Positions 37,301 through 52,300 of a stretch of 64,000 nucleotides of DNA are shown piece after piece. The position numbers and the translations under genes were made by a program. This stretch comes from Schistosoma haematobium. Lineage: Eukaryota > Platyhelminthes > Trematoda > Strigeidida > Schistosomatidae. The stretch lies in NCBI RefSeq assembly GCF_000699445.3, contig NC_067195.1, positions 20,345,287-20,409,286 on the forward strand, in the 5' to 3' direction. The notes beneath the pieces are model-generated. The model worked only from the letters and a program-made list of their open reading frames with translations, was not told where the DNA came from and did not search any database. The number at the start of each line of letters is the position of its first letter. Position 1 is the stretch's first letter.

Positions 37301-40300
37301 TATATTCTTTACTCCTTACCTGCATTAAAAATCTTCTTGTCATGAATTTTTCTCTTTCCCACAAGCACATTTGACCTGTATTCGTACAAATCATGCGAAC
37401 CATAACTCTACGGAATTTAAAAACACGTGATACCATTCAGTTTACCGATGACATTTGATTAACTTTGTAAGCAAATAAATTTATCATTTCGTAAACTTTT
37501 TTAAGTAGCTATTAATTGTGTTTCGTACTGTCCGGGTATATTTAATGAATTTTAAGGAAGTTGTGACGGGATAATAAAAGGTTATGAACTGAAATGTATG
37601 AGGCTTTATAACCATATTAACATTAAGACAACTGTAGTTTATTTCACACACCCACACATGAATAGTTTGCAACTCCCGTCTCTTCACTCCTTAAACCTAT
37701 TACCCAATAATACTTAAAATTCTAAAAGTGGTGTTATTAGTTATTACTGTTTTGAGGTGGATATGCAAACCGATAATTTGTGCAGTGATTGTTTTTTTAA
37801 TAACAATGATTCCTAGAAATCACGTCATCACTAGTTTTGACTCAGGTTTGAGCGTGGTTACATTCAGAGATAATTTGTTTCTCAGAACATTATATCTTCA
37901 TATATTTGGACGAAAATAGTGTGCACATAAACATAGTGAGCACATATCTCGATAACATTCAAATCAATGACTACCTTCTTTACATTTAGTTTTAAGTCCT
38001 CAAAATCTATCATTAGATATTAGGAGAAAACCACAGACGTTTTTGCTGTGACGTGTGTGACTGCAGATTAGAGTGAAGCGTATTTATCGATCGATTACAG
38101 TGACACGTAAACACATACGGACGGCCTAAGGTTCTGATTGGTCCCGCTTCCCTGTCTAGCCCAGCCAGTTGAGTCCAGAGCACAAATCTCAGCCTCTGAG
38201 TTATGAATCATTATATTTCAGACATACTCCGTTTATATACCAACCAAACAAACCACATCGTACCATAAAATAGAAAAACAACATTTGTACGATATTTAAC
38301 GAGTGAAACAAATATTGACCAATAGGGAGTGTACATTTAAAGTCCAAGGCCACCATTAGACTTAACATGATAATTATTGGTATATTCCTCTGCATCCCTA
38401 ACAGTTTTAATGTCAGCTAATAGTTATGTTATTATCAGAACTGTACTTGACAAACATTGAAAATCTTAAAATGAAAACCCTTTTGTAGCTAGAAATCATA
38501 AGCTGTAAACTCTTGGACCACGACGTTGATCAAATAGGTAAAATGACCATGACTTACATAAAACTTACATATACCCCTTCTTTATAGATATTAACATGAT
38601 TAGAAATTCCCACTGATCATCGATAACCGATATGAAAAGTTACAGTGGAAATTTAGTCATCTACTTTTCAGTTGCACTCAGAATTTAAATGTGTCACTCT
38701 GTCTGTAGATTTTGGTTAGTTTGAAGAGCACAACGTGGTGGCCTTCAGAGTACGATAATTAATGTCAGAATTTTCCACTAAAAAATTCATTATTTGCCCA
38801 AAAACTAGGATTCTGATCAAACTGTATCAAAGCAGAAATATATAGAATGTCATAACCATTGTTATAAAAACCATTATATCTACTAATCAAATATTACGCA
38901 TAACATCGAAAACGTATGAGTTAAACAACTTCGAAAAGCTGTGATAACGCCTACTTTGTACGCTTTGATTCACCGTATTTTAAAGCTTGTGCAGTTGGTG
39001 GCAGTAAAATCACTTCAAATTTTCTTTGTTTATTCAATTCATCTGCTATAGCGTTGACTTCATTTACCATTGGTAATAGCTCAAGTAATTGTTGCTGCAA
39101 TATTGCTTCTTCTAAAATATAAATAAACCAGTAATACATAAGATTAAAAATAAAAACAGTTTTGTTAACAATCAAGTATTTTTTTATTTGTAATCGGTAA
39201 AATATGAACCTTTAATTAAAAGAGATTGTTAATATTCGCTATGTTTTAGTGAAATGATATAATTTATGATGATGTTTTTTCATTCCAAACTAAAATATTA
39301 ATCAGACAAATGCTTATAATGATGACACCTTGGAGAACAAGTGATCAATTCAATTTTATTGTTTGATATTTCCATTTATCTTCTATTTATTTTAACTATC
39401 AATAAGAAATGAAAAGAATTATCGTCAGTAAACAACATCTACTTTGATACTGTCGACAATTAAGCATAAATAAAATCATTAAAGCATCCCAACGTGATAA
39501 TAAAATTTTTGATAATAGTTTATTATATACTTGATGTGTGGACGAAAATGATAATGATCGGTTGTCTGCTTAGTCAGACATGTAGATAGTCTGACAGGTG
39601 TCAGATGAGTTATATATTCTCCTATCCTTATTAATATTATTACTCACTTATTATTGATTGTTCATTGTTGTTGGATTGTGTCGGGTTTTGGTGTGGAAAT
39701 ATATTTACGTTGTGATCAGGCTAATCACGTGTTCTTGATTTGAGTTGTGTTGAAGTCCTGTAGAATAGATACTGGGTGGTAATCTAGTGCAGATATTCGT
39801 TTAAGGTAAATTAACTTCCCATACGTGTAAACGTGGAAAACCAACCGTTATAACAATACTGATAAAATTTGTAGACTAGAAAAAAATATAATCAATGAAT
39901 CGTTGGTCACACAGAACGTTATATAATTACTTTCCGTAGTAAAATCTATCGAGACTAAATTCCACAATGAACTAAAATAAATTTCGATGTAAAAAATATC
40001 TGCATTTTTAAAATCTTGACTAATAATGTCTTAGCCTTTTGCGACAGAACAGTGCTTTTTTAAAACCGTTTTGGTTTAGTATTTAAAAACACCCGGATTC
40101 ACACTTTTTACTAACAATAAGTATCTCTTTCATATAGGAAGTCTTTTTAACTACAACTCGGTCTACAGAACTGGAACAGCAATGAGAGGGATTTGACATA
40201 TGTGACACTGGTCACTGTTCAGTGCTCAATCAATTGTAAATAAATCTCAGGCCTCTAGGAGGTCAGTTGTGGCGCGAATATCTCAGCGGCAAAGTCTTTG

Positions 40301-43300
40301 ACTGTCAAGCTAAGTGACACAGGATCGAATCCGCAAGAAAGCGTTATGCACATCTTCCTGATGAGTATCAAAAAGCAAAAATTTGAATTCAAGGTTTCTA
40401 TAGATACCTCTAACCATCAACTTACAACCTCTTTAGTTGATAAACACTTTAATTTCGCATACATGTTTATTCTTTTGATCGAAATGATAGTTTTGCTTCT
40501 AACTAGTGGTGTTAGACAGGCTATATAAGATTCATCCAAATTATTCACCGTTCATCAATTAATATTAAAACAAAAATGAGTCAGTTAGCATCAGTTTGAA
40601 TACCAGTTATTATAATTAGATTATGAAATAAAGATTGTTTTCCTAAATTACGAGATGAGTTTAGTTTGTTAAGTATCACTTGACCATTTATTGCACTGTC
40701 AATTTCACTAGATGACACAAGTGGTTAACAGAAACATGTACTTATGTATTGTAAATCCTTTGGACTGAATAAAGATAAGTATTTGATAGAAAGCACGACG
40801 TTTTGTAAATTTCAACCACAAAAAACTGCTTATAATTCCAAACAACCTCAAATTATTACTACTTTCTCTTAAGAGAATTTCTGGAGAACAATTTCTGGTA
40901 TTAATATTAAAACAATAAAACCTACCCTTCTTTCTAGGTTTATTGCTAAACTGTTCGAAACCTGTAGCTTGAGCTAATTCACGTTGTGCAAATTCCCAGT
41001 CAATTGTTTCCGGTTCCATACCAGATTTTGACTCATCAGCAAATTCTTTTGACAGTGGATTATGGAATATGTATAGTTGATGTGAGCCTATGAAAATTAA
41101 GTCAATAGCATTATTAGAAAACTTTTTGGCGTATGATCGTTTTTTTCATTATTTCTCTAGCAATTTTTCGCACTGCTGCCACCTTTTCTTTATAGACTGA
41201 AATGCTGAATTTCAAATTAAATTTAAACTCAAAATTAACAAATTTAATCACTGAAGGTTGGTATTTAACTTCATTACGTAATATTTAATTTGAGTTATCC
41301 GACCTAAGCATTCTATTCTTTGATAGTTTGAATGCAAACCATGACTACTGCATTGATCTAAATAAATTGAAATTTAGAAAATATTTATCGTATTCGCTAA
41401 ATCTCTTCTATATTTCTGAAGCATTGTCACACGACTCTTACGAATTAATAAATAAACAGGTGCAGATTGAAGTAATTTGAATTATGATTTTCATACTGAT
41501 CCCAACTACGCATAATTCTGTAGTTATAGTTATTAGCGCCTACCAAGAAATGAATTTTAAACGTAAGGCAAACTGAAAATGTAGAAAATTAAGCCCATAT
41601 TATAAGCAGGGGTAAATGGTGGCGAGCAGTGAAACCCAGAACGCGCGCTTCTACGTATTTACGATTCATCAGCTGGATTTACCCACACCACAGAGTTAAT
41701 GTTCACTCCAATGGCGTTTGAAGCTGACGGAACTGGGTCTGAGTCTCGGAGTCAACACCAACAATGGGATGCAGAAACATTTACCTGACGAGTCCCGAAT
41801 GGAAAGAAACGCGCATCCTGGAGTACATTGTTAGTCACTATTAATTTCTGCTCATAGTCCTTTATACTTAATGACAATGTCGAGACCCACGTTTGCCAAT
41901 TGCAATCCCTGACATCAGTGAGAAGATTCAAACAACAAGTATAAATGAACTAAATCCATATTCTTACCAAATAATATGCGATCCTTATGATGAAGTGTAA
42001 CAGAATTCTTCACGGTAACACCATTTACTTTTGTCATTCGAACAGCATTGGGTAAAGCACGTAGTTCTACTTCTGCACCAGTCTTTCCATGTCTTATTAA
42101 TAAAGCATGTTCATCAACCATACATAAACCTTTCATTTGAATCCAAAATATTTTAGATTTTTCGTTAGATTGCGATTCACTTGGCGGTTCACGTCCGATT
42201 CCTGTCTAAAGTAATGAAATGTTAGCTGATAATAAGAATAATTTGTCCGAATAATGAATATTATACTCATCTACTTTTCCAAACTCTAAGACACTACATT
42301 TGTATAAAACAATCACAAAAACATTCTTCATATTATCGTATCAGATTATGAAAGACGTTTAGCATAACACACAGATTTAAGATCATCTGAATATTTCTAA
42401 TCTTTGATATTTGTTAGTTAACATTTTATTCATTAAAACTCAACTTCATGAGCATTAATTCTACAGATTATATAGTTAGCCAAACAGCATCATAATACAC
42501 CAAAGATAGAATACCAAGTGTGACAGGATGAACACATATATGATAATTTTAATTAATGCAAGTAACAGTGAATGGGATATTTAGTCTATAAAACAACAAT
42601 TAGTCCACTGAAAATCAATAGACATCAAGCAATGCTTTCAGTCACATAGATTTTACAATAAGTTGACCGTACAATCATTCTACGATAATTTAACATTCGA
42701 TGTAAATTTCGTTAGTACACAAGAACAGCAAATAATATTTATATGAAAATTGTTATATCCTAGTGAAGGTTAAATTATGAGTAATTTCTGAGACCTATTA
42801 ATGAACTAATATTATCTATATATTCTTATGGTATAACTATTCAGTAATTAGATTATATATATATATTCCTCTTATTATAAGCTTCATTTTGACCTATAGA
42901 TTATTATTATACGACTTATTGTTCTCACGTTATGTTCAGTTTATTGATTATAGTCTCCCACGTTCACAGCCACTTTTTGGCTTTATTGTGTATGAATATT
43001 ATTTCGTATTTTATGGTGTGATGCGGTCTGTTTGGCTGATATATAAACTAAGTATGTCTGAAATAAATGATTCGCATAGTGGAATCCGTTATTGGCGTTC
43101 TGGACTCGACTGGACGGGCTAGGCGAGCAAAGGACCAATAAGAACTCTAGGCTGCTCATACCGGTCAAACGTCATTGTTTTAGTACAGTACAAGAGTGAA
43201 TAAGTCGCATTTCGATTGGCGAATAAATTACGTAATAACAAGCCGGATTTAAAGTCACAACAAAAATGTTAAGCTTTCATAATATATCGACACAGAATGA

Positions 43301-46300
43301 TGGAACTAGTGTTTTTTCACCCACAATGCTGCGAAAAGTAAACACGTAGAGGAGGGTTAATTTGATTGTTCTATCTAAATTCTTCATCAATCATTCTGTT
43401 AACAAATGAATAACATACTTATGTAAAAGTTACTTAGAAAATGCAATAACATACACATGCCTGGGATCATTAATTTGCAAAACATCATTATTTTATGTGA
43501 AAATAAGTCTTTTGTAGCTTACTAGCTTTTTAAACATCGCTTATGCATTAGTAGTTGCCAAAAATGCCTTAACAAATAGAAGAAACTGTTCCCATTTCCT
43601 AACTTAGTTCATGTTGTTCTATTTATGCTTCAAAACGAATTCTGACATTTGAAACCTATCTTTTATATTTCTACATTTTAATAAACCAATCCTACTTATG
43701 ACGGGATAGTGGTAATTATATGTCCACAAATTCAAGTTAATCTTCACAAAACAAAACTGCTGAATCCATCTCCATGAGTGCCGAAGAAATACTGTCAAAA
43801 CTACTGAGTTATGTAAAAATTAGTTATTATAAAAATACTATGGAAGTAATCAAGTATAGTACTTACTTGTTTATGAGATAAGACGTGAATAATAACTCCA
43901 GACAGTTGTGGGTCCTCATTCAGATTTGATAAGTATGGTTTTGATTTTGACGAAATACGTGAGTCACCTGATTTCTTAGGAAGTTCAACTGTTTGCTGAG
44001 TTATTTCTAATCGAGCTTGTCTCAACTAAACCGAAGGAAAAAGAGACCAATGAAACAAATATTTTACATTTTCTGTGAATAAACCATTTAATTACACTTT
44101 CAACATGGATGAAATTTTGTGTTTAATTCTCAAAATTCATTAAACAAACATCAAGTATCACTTTAATTTATTATGTAAAGGAAAATATAGATCACATTAT
44201 ATACTTGAAACAATTTATGTCAAAAATTCACATTTTACTGTCGATATATGAATAATACGTACATTCTCTGTAAAGATAGTGCATTACAACAAGAGATTCT
44301 TAGGTAAATTAATGAGGTACACCCAACCGCTAATTTTACATCTGAAGAAGGGAGCGAAGGTAAAATAGTCTTTTTGGACGTCCTCTTAACCAAGAGAGTT
44401 GATAGATAAATAAGAAGGTATTTAAACATAAAAAATACCTGGACAGAGTAGTACACATATTTTCCTAGCTTTTTACCTTTACAGTACAAAAGAAAATTGA
44501 TAAAAATAGTTGTCAACTATGTGCCGTATGTCCTACGGATATACTTAAGAAAGAACTAAACGCCTCGCGTAATACACTTAGGGAAATCGGATACCCTGGA
44601 GAGCTTATAAACAAATATACGATCACGAAGGTTAGTATAAGCGAAATACAAATGGTGAGTAAGAAATCCCTGTTCATGTGCCCACAGTTCAGAGCGGGTG
44701 TTGCTAGAGAAATATTAACTCAGAGAATACGCAGAAAAATCCAAAAATCATTCAACTACGGAGAACTACAACAAGTGTTTTCTACGCGCCTAATGGTGAC
44801 ATCGAGGCTAAAAGATGAGCTACCTAGAATGATCACCTCGTTTTGTATTTATCAGTTCAACTGCTCTTGCACAGCAAGCTATATTGGTCAAAGTTCTATG
44901 AATTTACATTTTCGTGCTCACGAACACCTCCCAGCGTAGCTAAGCAAAGGTCTACTGAAGAAAGTGAACAGCTCGATAATGGCCCATTTAATACAAAATG
45001 GTCATTGTACCAATATAATCCAATCCTTCACAATTTTTTGCCATAGTCTGTCACACTCAAAGTCCTTCAAACGGCTGAAGCAGTAGCCTTTCAAATTGAG
45101 AGACCGGAGCTATATGCACGAAAGAAATATCTCCAACTGCTTATCCTCCCCTGGTCAACCTCAAGGCCAATTAATCAGTGGTAATTTTAGCTATCGAATG
45201 ACCTAATTTGACTATTGTACTTACAACCTTTATTACACAAATATAATTGTCTCTGTTATCTTTATTCACATATCCTCGTATTACTATAATTATTGGTTCA
45301 CTCCGTATTCATTCCACTTCATTATGTCTTACCAAGTTTTTACACATTACAGTCTTCCACTAAACCTTTCATCGAATTTGTAATTGCACCATTATTTCTC
45401 TTACCCTATCTGACCCATATTTATTCGGATCACGAATCTTAAAATTTCAATTAAGCTGATCCAAGTTAACATCCCACAGAGTCATATCAATATATTGTTT
45501 AATAATCCTAAAGTCACATGATACAAATTTAGACGATGCACTTTGCCCTAAACTTAAACACTTAAGATTATCAATTTGGATATATAACTGTAGAATCTGA
45601 AGAAAATCTACCGAAAGGAATGTTCTTCTTTCACATATTATGTCATATTAAATTCACTTGGTGTTGTTTTACTTGTATCTTCCCATTGTTATTTAAGACT
45701 GCAATTGATCAGTCTCTTGTCGGCCTATGTGCATACTGTGCGGATTGCCTCGATATAGCCTAAAGTGATAAGCTATTTAAGCAAAGATGGATGGTGGCTA
45801 GTAGTGGAAACCAGGACGCACGTTTCGTCCTATTTAGGACTCGTCAGCTGGATGTACCTGAATCCCAGAGTTGATGTTCACTCTGGGACTCGAACCCAGT
45901 ACCGTTCGCTTCATACTGTTGTATAAAATGAACTTCTCTAATGATTGTTAATTATGTCATAAATTATTTAAGGAAGAATGTATCAAGCCTTTTGATTTAA
46001 ACTACATTACAATTTTTGAACTTCCAAACAAGTTGTCACTCTTTAATGTGTCAATCACTTAGTAATCGACAAATATTTTAATATTTCGAAACTGAATATA
46101 CTTGTCAGCTTAAACGTTATTAGAGAAAAAAACAACAAAATGTATGTAATTCATCAAATTCTTCAGCCAGTGTAATTCCTTACTTGTTAATATAATGAAA
46201 ACTAATCGTACGATACCAGCTTACATTTGACAATATGAAGATTCTAATAAAAATCATTGCTTGGGGTTTCGAAGATGATTCACAAGATATATACAACATT

Positions 46301-49300
46301 AAATAATTTGAAATTATTGCTTATTGGTTGTGGTTCAGCTAATATAATGAAACAAATCTGTTAAGGAACTAATTTTGCAGCTAATGATATAGTGCTTTGA
46401 TTTAATTTCAGAGAAACTTCATTGAATATCATGTATTTATTAACTACAGGCCATGTCGGTAGATACGGATGTTGTATAGCAACTCAAGCCAGTGTATATG
46501 TATACCAACTTTAGGTTAATCATGACTAACTTAATGATAGGTCATCGATTTTCAATCAGTACAGAATTACCCAACCCAATCACACTTGATGGAGAAACTC
46601 TGGAAAGTTTCACTTATCTGGGTAGCATAATCGATGTACGTGGAGCATCTTATACAGACGTAAAGGTGAGGATGGTCAATGCAAGGACAGCATTCCCACA
46701 GTTGAATAACATATGCAACTCAAAATATCTGTTAACCAATAGCAAAGTCACAATCTTCAATACCAATGTCAAGACAGTCCCACTGTATGGAACTGACACT
46801 TGGAGAACTACCACAACCATCATCAAAAACGTACAAGTATTTATAAACAATTGTTTACGTAAGATAATCATCGTCCTTTGACCGGATACCATTAGCAACA
46901 GCCCATTGTGGGAGATAACAAACCAACTTCCAACTGAGGAGGAAACTAAGAAAAGATGCCAGAAGTGGATAGGACACACATTGAGGAAACCATCAAACTG
47001 TGTCATGAGACAAGTGCTAACTTGGAATCCTGAAGAGAGACTGAAAAGTGGAAGTCCAAAGAACACACTGTGCCGTGAATTGGAAGCAGATATGAGTAGG
47101 ATGAATAGCAACTGTAAAGAACTATAAAGGATTGCCCAAGAAAGGGTTGGATGAAGAAAGCTGGTGAGCATCCTATACTTCTCCATGAGAGGTAACAGGC
47201 TTTAGTAAGTAAATAATTGGATTACCACTACATCTTATCGAACATTATGTTTGAAAGCAAATTAAGGGAAAGACTGTTATCATAAGTAACATACTTTCTC
47301 ATCAAATGCAGCTTGATTCTGAGCTTCGATTGTAGCCAGATTAGTTTCCATCTGTTCCATCATTTCTTTTCTCATTTGGTTTTTAAGATCTTCTATTTCT
47401 ATAGAAGAACAAGCATACAGTTATATACATAGTCATGGAATAAAATAAATCTACCTTTTGGTGTAAGACCTTTTACGACCACTGATGAAGGTAGTTCAGT
47501 AGAGTTTAAGGCTTTCTTTAGACGTTCATTTTCTGCCTGAAAGTGAAAAACAAGAGTATGATGTACAAAAACCCAGGACTGATCATAATGTTTTCTTTAA
47601 ATTCTTGTTTTATGGGCAGTATTATCAGTTTATTAAAAATTTAAATATACATCCATCAGTTACGGTCTATCAGTAAAAAGAAAACGATGTAATTCTTGTG
47701 TGGTCTCAATTTTTTTCTTTTGTTTACTAAACGGTAATTCAGATTTCTGATTTACAGATTCATAATTCTGACAATCGGATGCTATTAAGCTAGTGCGTTT
47801 TAACTGGAAGGATTAACCGCGTGAAAGCCTCTGTCAAACTATTTTTAATAGTAGCTGATACGGTATATCAGGAGTCAAATAATTAAGAAATGACATAAAT
47901 GCGTGAAATACTACTAAACGCTGATCACATAATAACTGTATCACTTCGAATCGTAATCTATCATCTCTATAAAGTATGACTAATAAAATAACTTCATCTG
48001 TATGTCCTGGTTTTCTTATCTCAACATATTCGGTAGCGTTCAAAAGTGATAAATCTTATAAACTAATTCGGGTTCTTAATTTCATGTGGATTCTATTAAT
48101 AAAATCTGATGGATAAAATCTTGCTGATGTTCATTTTAGTATAAGAAAAACATGTTTTTACAACTTCAGTGATTCTCAGTGCAGTCATTAAAACAATAAA
48201 TAAATGACTGTTCTCAATATTAAAATGACTTTTATAAAAAATCCATATTTATGCGGACCATGTCCAGTAATCGTGTAAATTGTTTAGTGTTCAGGAGGAT
48301 ATTCCAATTTATGAACAGGAATATTTAGATGTTATTGAATGAGCAAGCTGCTAATGAAACGATGAACGCTGTGGTGCATTGTGGCCGGGCGATAAATTTT
48401 ACGAGACTGGATTGTTGACATGAACTTGAAATGAATCGATAACAAGAACAAAACTTCAGGCAAAAAGTGATTTTTCTTTCAATAAAATGGCACTCTTTTG
48501 TGAAATATATTGAACACAAGAATAGATATAATTTGAAGTCAGATGAAGAATGAACTATTGGGATATATTTATAGTGTTATTTATGTCCCAATGAAATTAA
48601 TATCTCAATGTTGGTTTTCTTTGTTACTTAACGTATTATAACGTTTTTATCTATATATAAAACCTATAGGTAGCATCATACATATTATGTATATTATTTG
48701 ATTCTGAATTTCTAAAGAATCTTAGTATCGGCTCCAAATTAAAATATTCGCTAAAATATTAGGCATTAAATGCAGTAAGTTACGATATTGTGTGGAATAG
48801 CATCTCAGTGTAAATGCAGATATTTTTTCTTCAAAGGTCATTGGTCAAACAGGAGGTCATTGAACTGGCGGTTGGTTGATTTTGAATACTTTCCGATGCT
48901 TTAATACTTGTATTAAAAATAGTGTGTATTTTTCTACATTCAATAAAATAATTATTAAGTTTAGAACGAACATAAAAACTATTCTTATGAACCAATTCAA
49001 TATCCTTCGGCTTACTCGGAAATTATATCAATCATTGTTCATTTCCCTCATAATCACGCCAACTCTTTCAGCCGATAGTCCCATTACGTTATTTAAGTGA
49101 AATCATTGTACAAAATCTCCGAGTGTATCGTCAATACTTAATCATAAACTTTATTTTTAAATCTAGAAGTAATATTTCGTATGTTTAATTCAACAATATC
49201 ATATTAAGACATTTATGTAACAGCTCTAAAAGTAAAATCCAGCTGACAAAAAAAACAACGAATGTCCTATTCCAAATGATAAATGTTACATTAACCTCCT

Positions 49301-52300
49301 AGTAATCAAATTCCAAGCAATAATAATCATACATTTCGGATTATAGTGCCTATCATATTACTAACGTGTATTTCAGTGGACTTATCAGGTAAATCTATGT
49401 CTAAACAGTAATCACACAACATCACGTATTGATTTAAGTTAGACAGCATTAGAAACTGGCTCAATCCTATAGAGGTTAGACGTTCGCGCGCGGACACAAG
49501 GGCACTGATCTTGGTCATATTTGATTGATTCGTGGGCGGACACTGCTACAGAGTTCAGTACTAGATCGAGACAGCTGTGCAATGCTTTCAAGTTTTCAGC
49601 GATGCTCTAGATATGATCATTTCGTGATTTAAACTATGCAAATAAACGTTTGTGATATGCTTACTTTTAATTCACGAATTAGTGATTCCATTGGATCTTC
49701 ATTAATTAAAACTGTATTTTTAATTTGTTTCGCTCGATCTGCATAACGTAACGTGGATAACGTTTCATCGTAATTAATGTCTGCTGGCGATATTGCTGCA
49801 ATCATAACGGTTTTACTAAATTGTTTTAAACGTGTGTTTACAAACAAAACAACACAATAAAATAATAAGATACTATTTTTATATAACAAATGCATTACAA
49901 AAGAAAAGCTAAACTGGGACACAAGATAACACAAATTGAAACATTTATATTAATATCAGTAAGTAGATAATTGCTGATTACAATCTTTGATGAACAGCAA
50001 AAGAAAGTTTAATATTTATTTCAGTATTTTGTTCATGTTTTGTACGAACTGATAGAAACACTAGTGAATACATTTGGAGGACTTGATTACATGAGTCAAC
50101 TGAAAAAGCTTTACAATATAATATATATAATAAAACACAGGTTTATCGACAATTATGTGTCTGTTAGAATTTGATTAGTTCTTATGTGACATTTGACTAA
50201 ATCATTTTAAATAAACAAATAATTATTAAAGAAGGAAAATTATAAAACACGAGAAATATATAATTAATGGGGTGACAAGTGCAACTGTGAGTATCGTTAA
50301 TTTGAAATAAAGATATGTGAATAATTATAGAGATATCGAAATAGAAACAGATTCTGCAATGATAATAACAGTAAACATAGTAAATTAGAATTACTTCATA
50401 GAAGTAGGAGTGGATGACGAAAGGCAAGAGGCATAATTAAGTAGATAAAACAGAACTACAAGCTAACATCATACTGAAGAAATCCAGCAAACCGTTTTTA
50501 GGTGTACAATTCAGGTTTCAAACTATGGAATGTGATGTAAAATAAGTTAAGGTGTACATTTCTTGGTACCTTTAACTAAATTTTGTATCAGAGTCTGAAT
50601 TTCATAAGTCTACTATGTATTTTGAAATCGGTGAATTAACTGGCTTATGTATGCCTTTTCTTAAACATACTGGCAGATGATCACGAATGCGACAAATACG
50701 TGGCCTCGATGAACATCCTACAAGCCTACCTCCACAAAAACAAGTGAACTGGTCAGCTAAGACAACTTATCTTTCATTTGAGGGTATAATAGATGATGAC
50801 TGTAGTAATTTGCAGTTAAGCGTTTTCCAATCGATCTCTCCAGACGTCATTTTAGTATTTCACCAGAAATATCTCCCTTAAACCTATGATTTATAAACAA
50901 TGAATATAACAGACTGAAAGCTCTGCGAAACCCTTGATAGTGTTTTATTCGACAGTATTGCCTTTTCTTGAATTTTCCTCCTCGTTTTGTATAATGACTT
51001 TTATTCAAAATTTGTGTAACTATATTTTCACATTTCTCAATCTTCTTTGACAATAGTTACACGTGCCAGAGGAGTTCAAATCTAAAAGGAAATGGTTGTC
51101 TAGTGTTTCTTGATGGTCAATTCTTATATAACTTTAAAGGTTAATTCTTTTGAAAACAGCTAGTCGCAAACTACTCATAAATTTCATGAAGTCTTATAAA
51201 TAGATTTATCATACATAATTAAACTTACCTATTCCCACCCAAAGCGTTTTGTAGTAGTTTAGTAAGTATTGAATCCCGATAAGGAATGACTTTTTTATTT
51301 TCAGCTAATGCCTACAGTGAAACACAAAAATATACTTAGAATAAATAAAGTTAAACAAAACAATCTTAAATTTCTTATAAAGATTTATTCGAATGAGATT
51401 AACCCGATCTGTCAACTACTACTTACGGATATGACATTACCCAATGCTGATAATGATCGATTGATTTTTGCACCTTCTTTTAAGCGATCTCCAGTCGCTC
51501 CTGTGCTTTCGGCTCGTTCAGAACCTGAAAAAATAAACTAGTTTCTTTGGTCTTACTTGATTACATTCATCAAGTAAAAACTATAAACATTATTTTATGT
51601 GGTTCTAATAAGATTATAAGGTTATTTACCATCAGAAAGGATAATTTGTATTGAAGAAATTTTTATGTATAGAGATAAGTAAGCATATCAACAATGTACT
51701 AAAATGTTTTCAATCTTAACAGATTGTGCTTTGTTTGAAAAAGATAAATAAAAAGTATTTATCAAGTTTTTAGGAGAGTAAACAAAGCCTACAGGATTTT
51801 ATATTACAATTTCCGTGAATCAAAGATCACTTATTTCATTCAAGTATAATTCATTTCAAGAATCGAATAACAGCTGTACGTAAAATAAAGTCAATAAGTC
51901 TTCTTCATCAGAAAAAGGCTTGTTAATTTATAATGATAGAATAAAAAATATGAAAGTAATTTTGAGAGATCATTCACGGAGTTCCGATGAGAATCTCTAT
52001 CCAATGGCCTTCAACCATCTTGGGTATGAGACAGTTACCCATCAGTAGTGTCTTAAGATGATTATCCAATACCACAAAATGACTAAAGTTACAAAGTGTA
52101 CCACCGGTTATGTACCAAATGGCCTAATGGCCGGGTGTTTGTCATGAGACCAAAGGTTCTGCGTCCAGTTCGCATCACGTTTGTGGTTGTGCATTGCTAA
52201 ACAGTCTCATTCTGAGACAAAACAGCCTCCCGGTTTTTCCCATATATTAATGGTTTCCTAAGGTTAATCCACCATGTAAAATGTAAAACTTAGCATTCTG

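Larger units (their letters stand above)
44926..51699 (+). repeat. Source segment of the permuted duplication (6774 bp)
   Basis: This block is contiguous here and contains, from left to right, a Penelope 3' end, a SINE, an RTE 3' fragment and kinesin exons j to f. It occurs again at 1065-8424 in circularly permuted order. It is the source because its exons link in phase to exons on both sides of the block. Confidence 0.92.
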
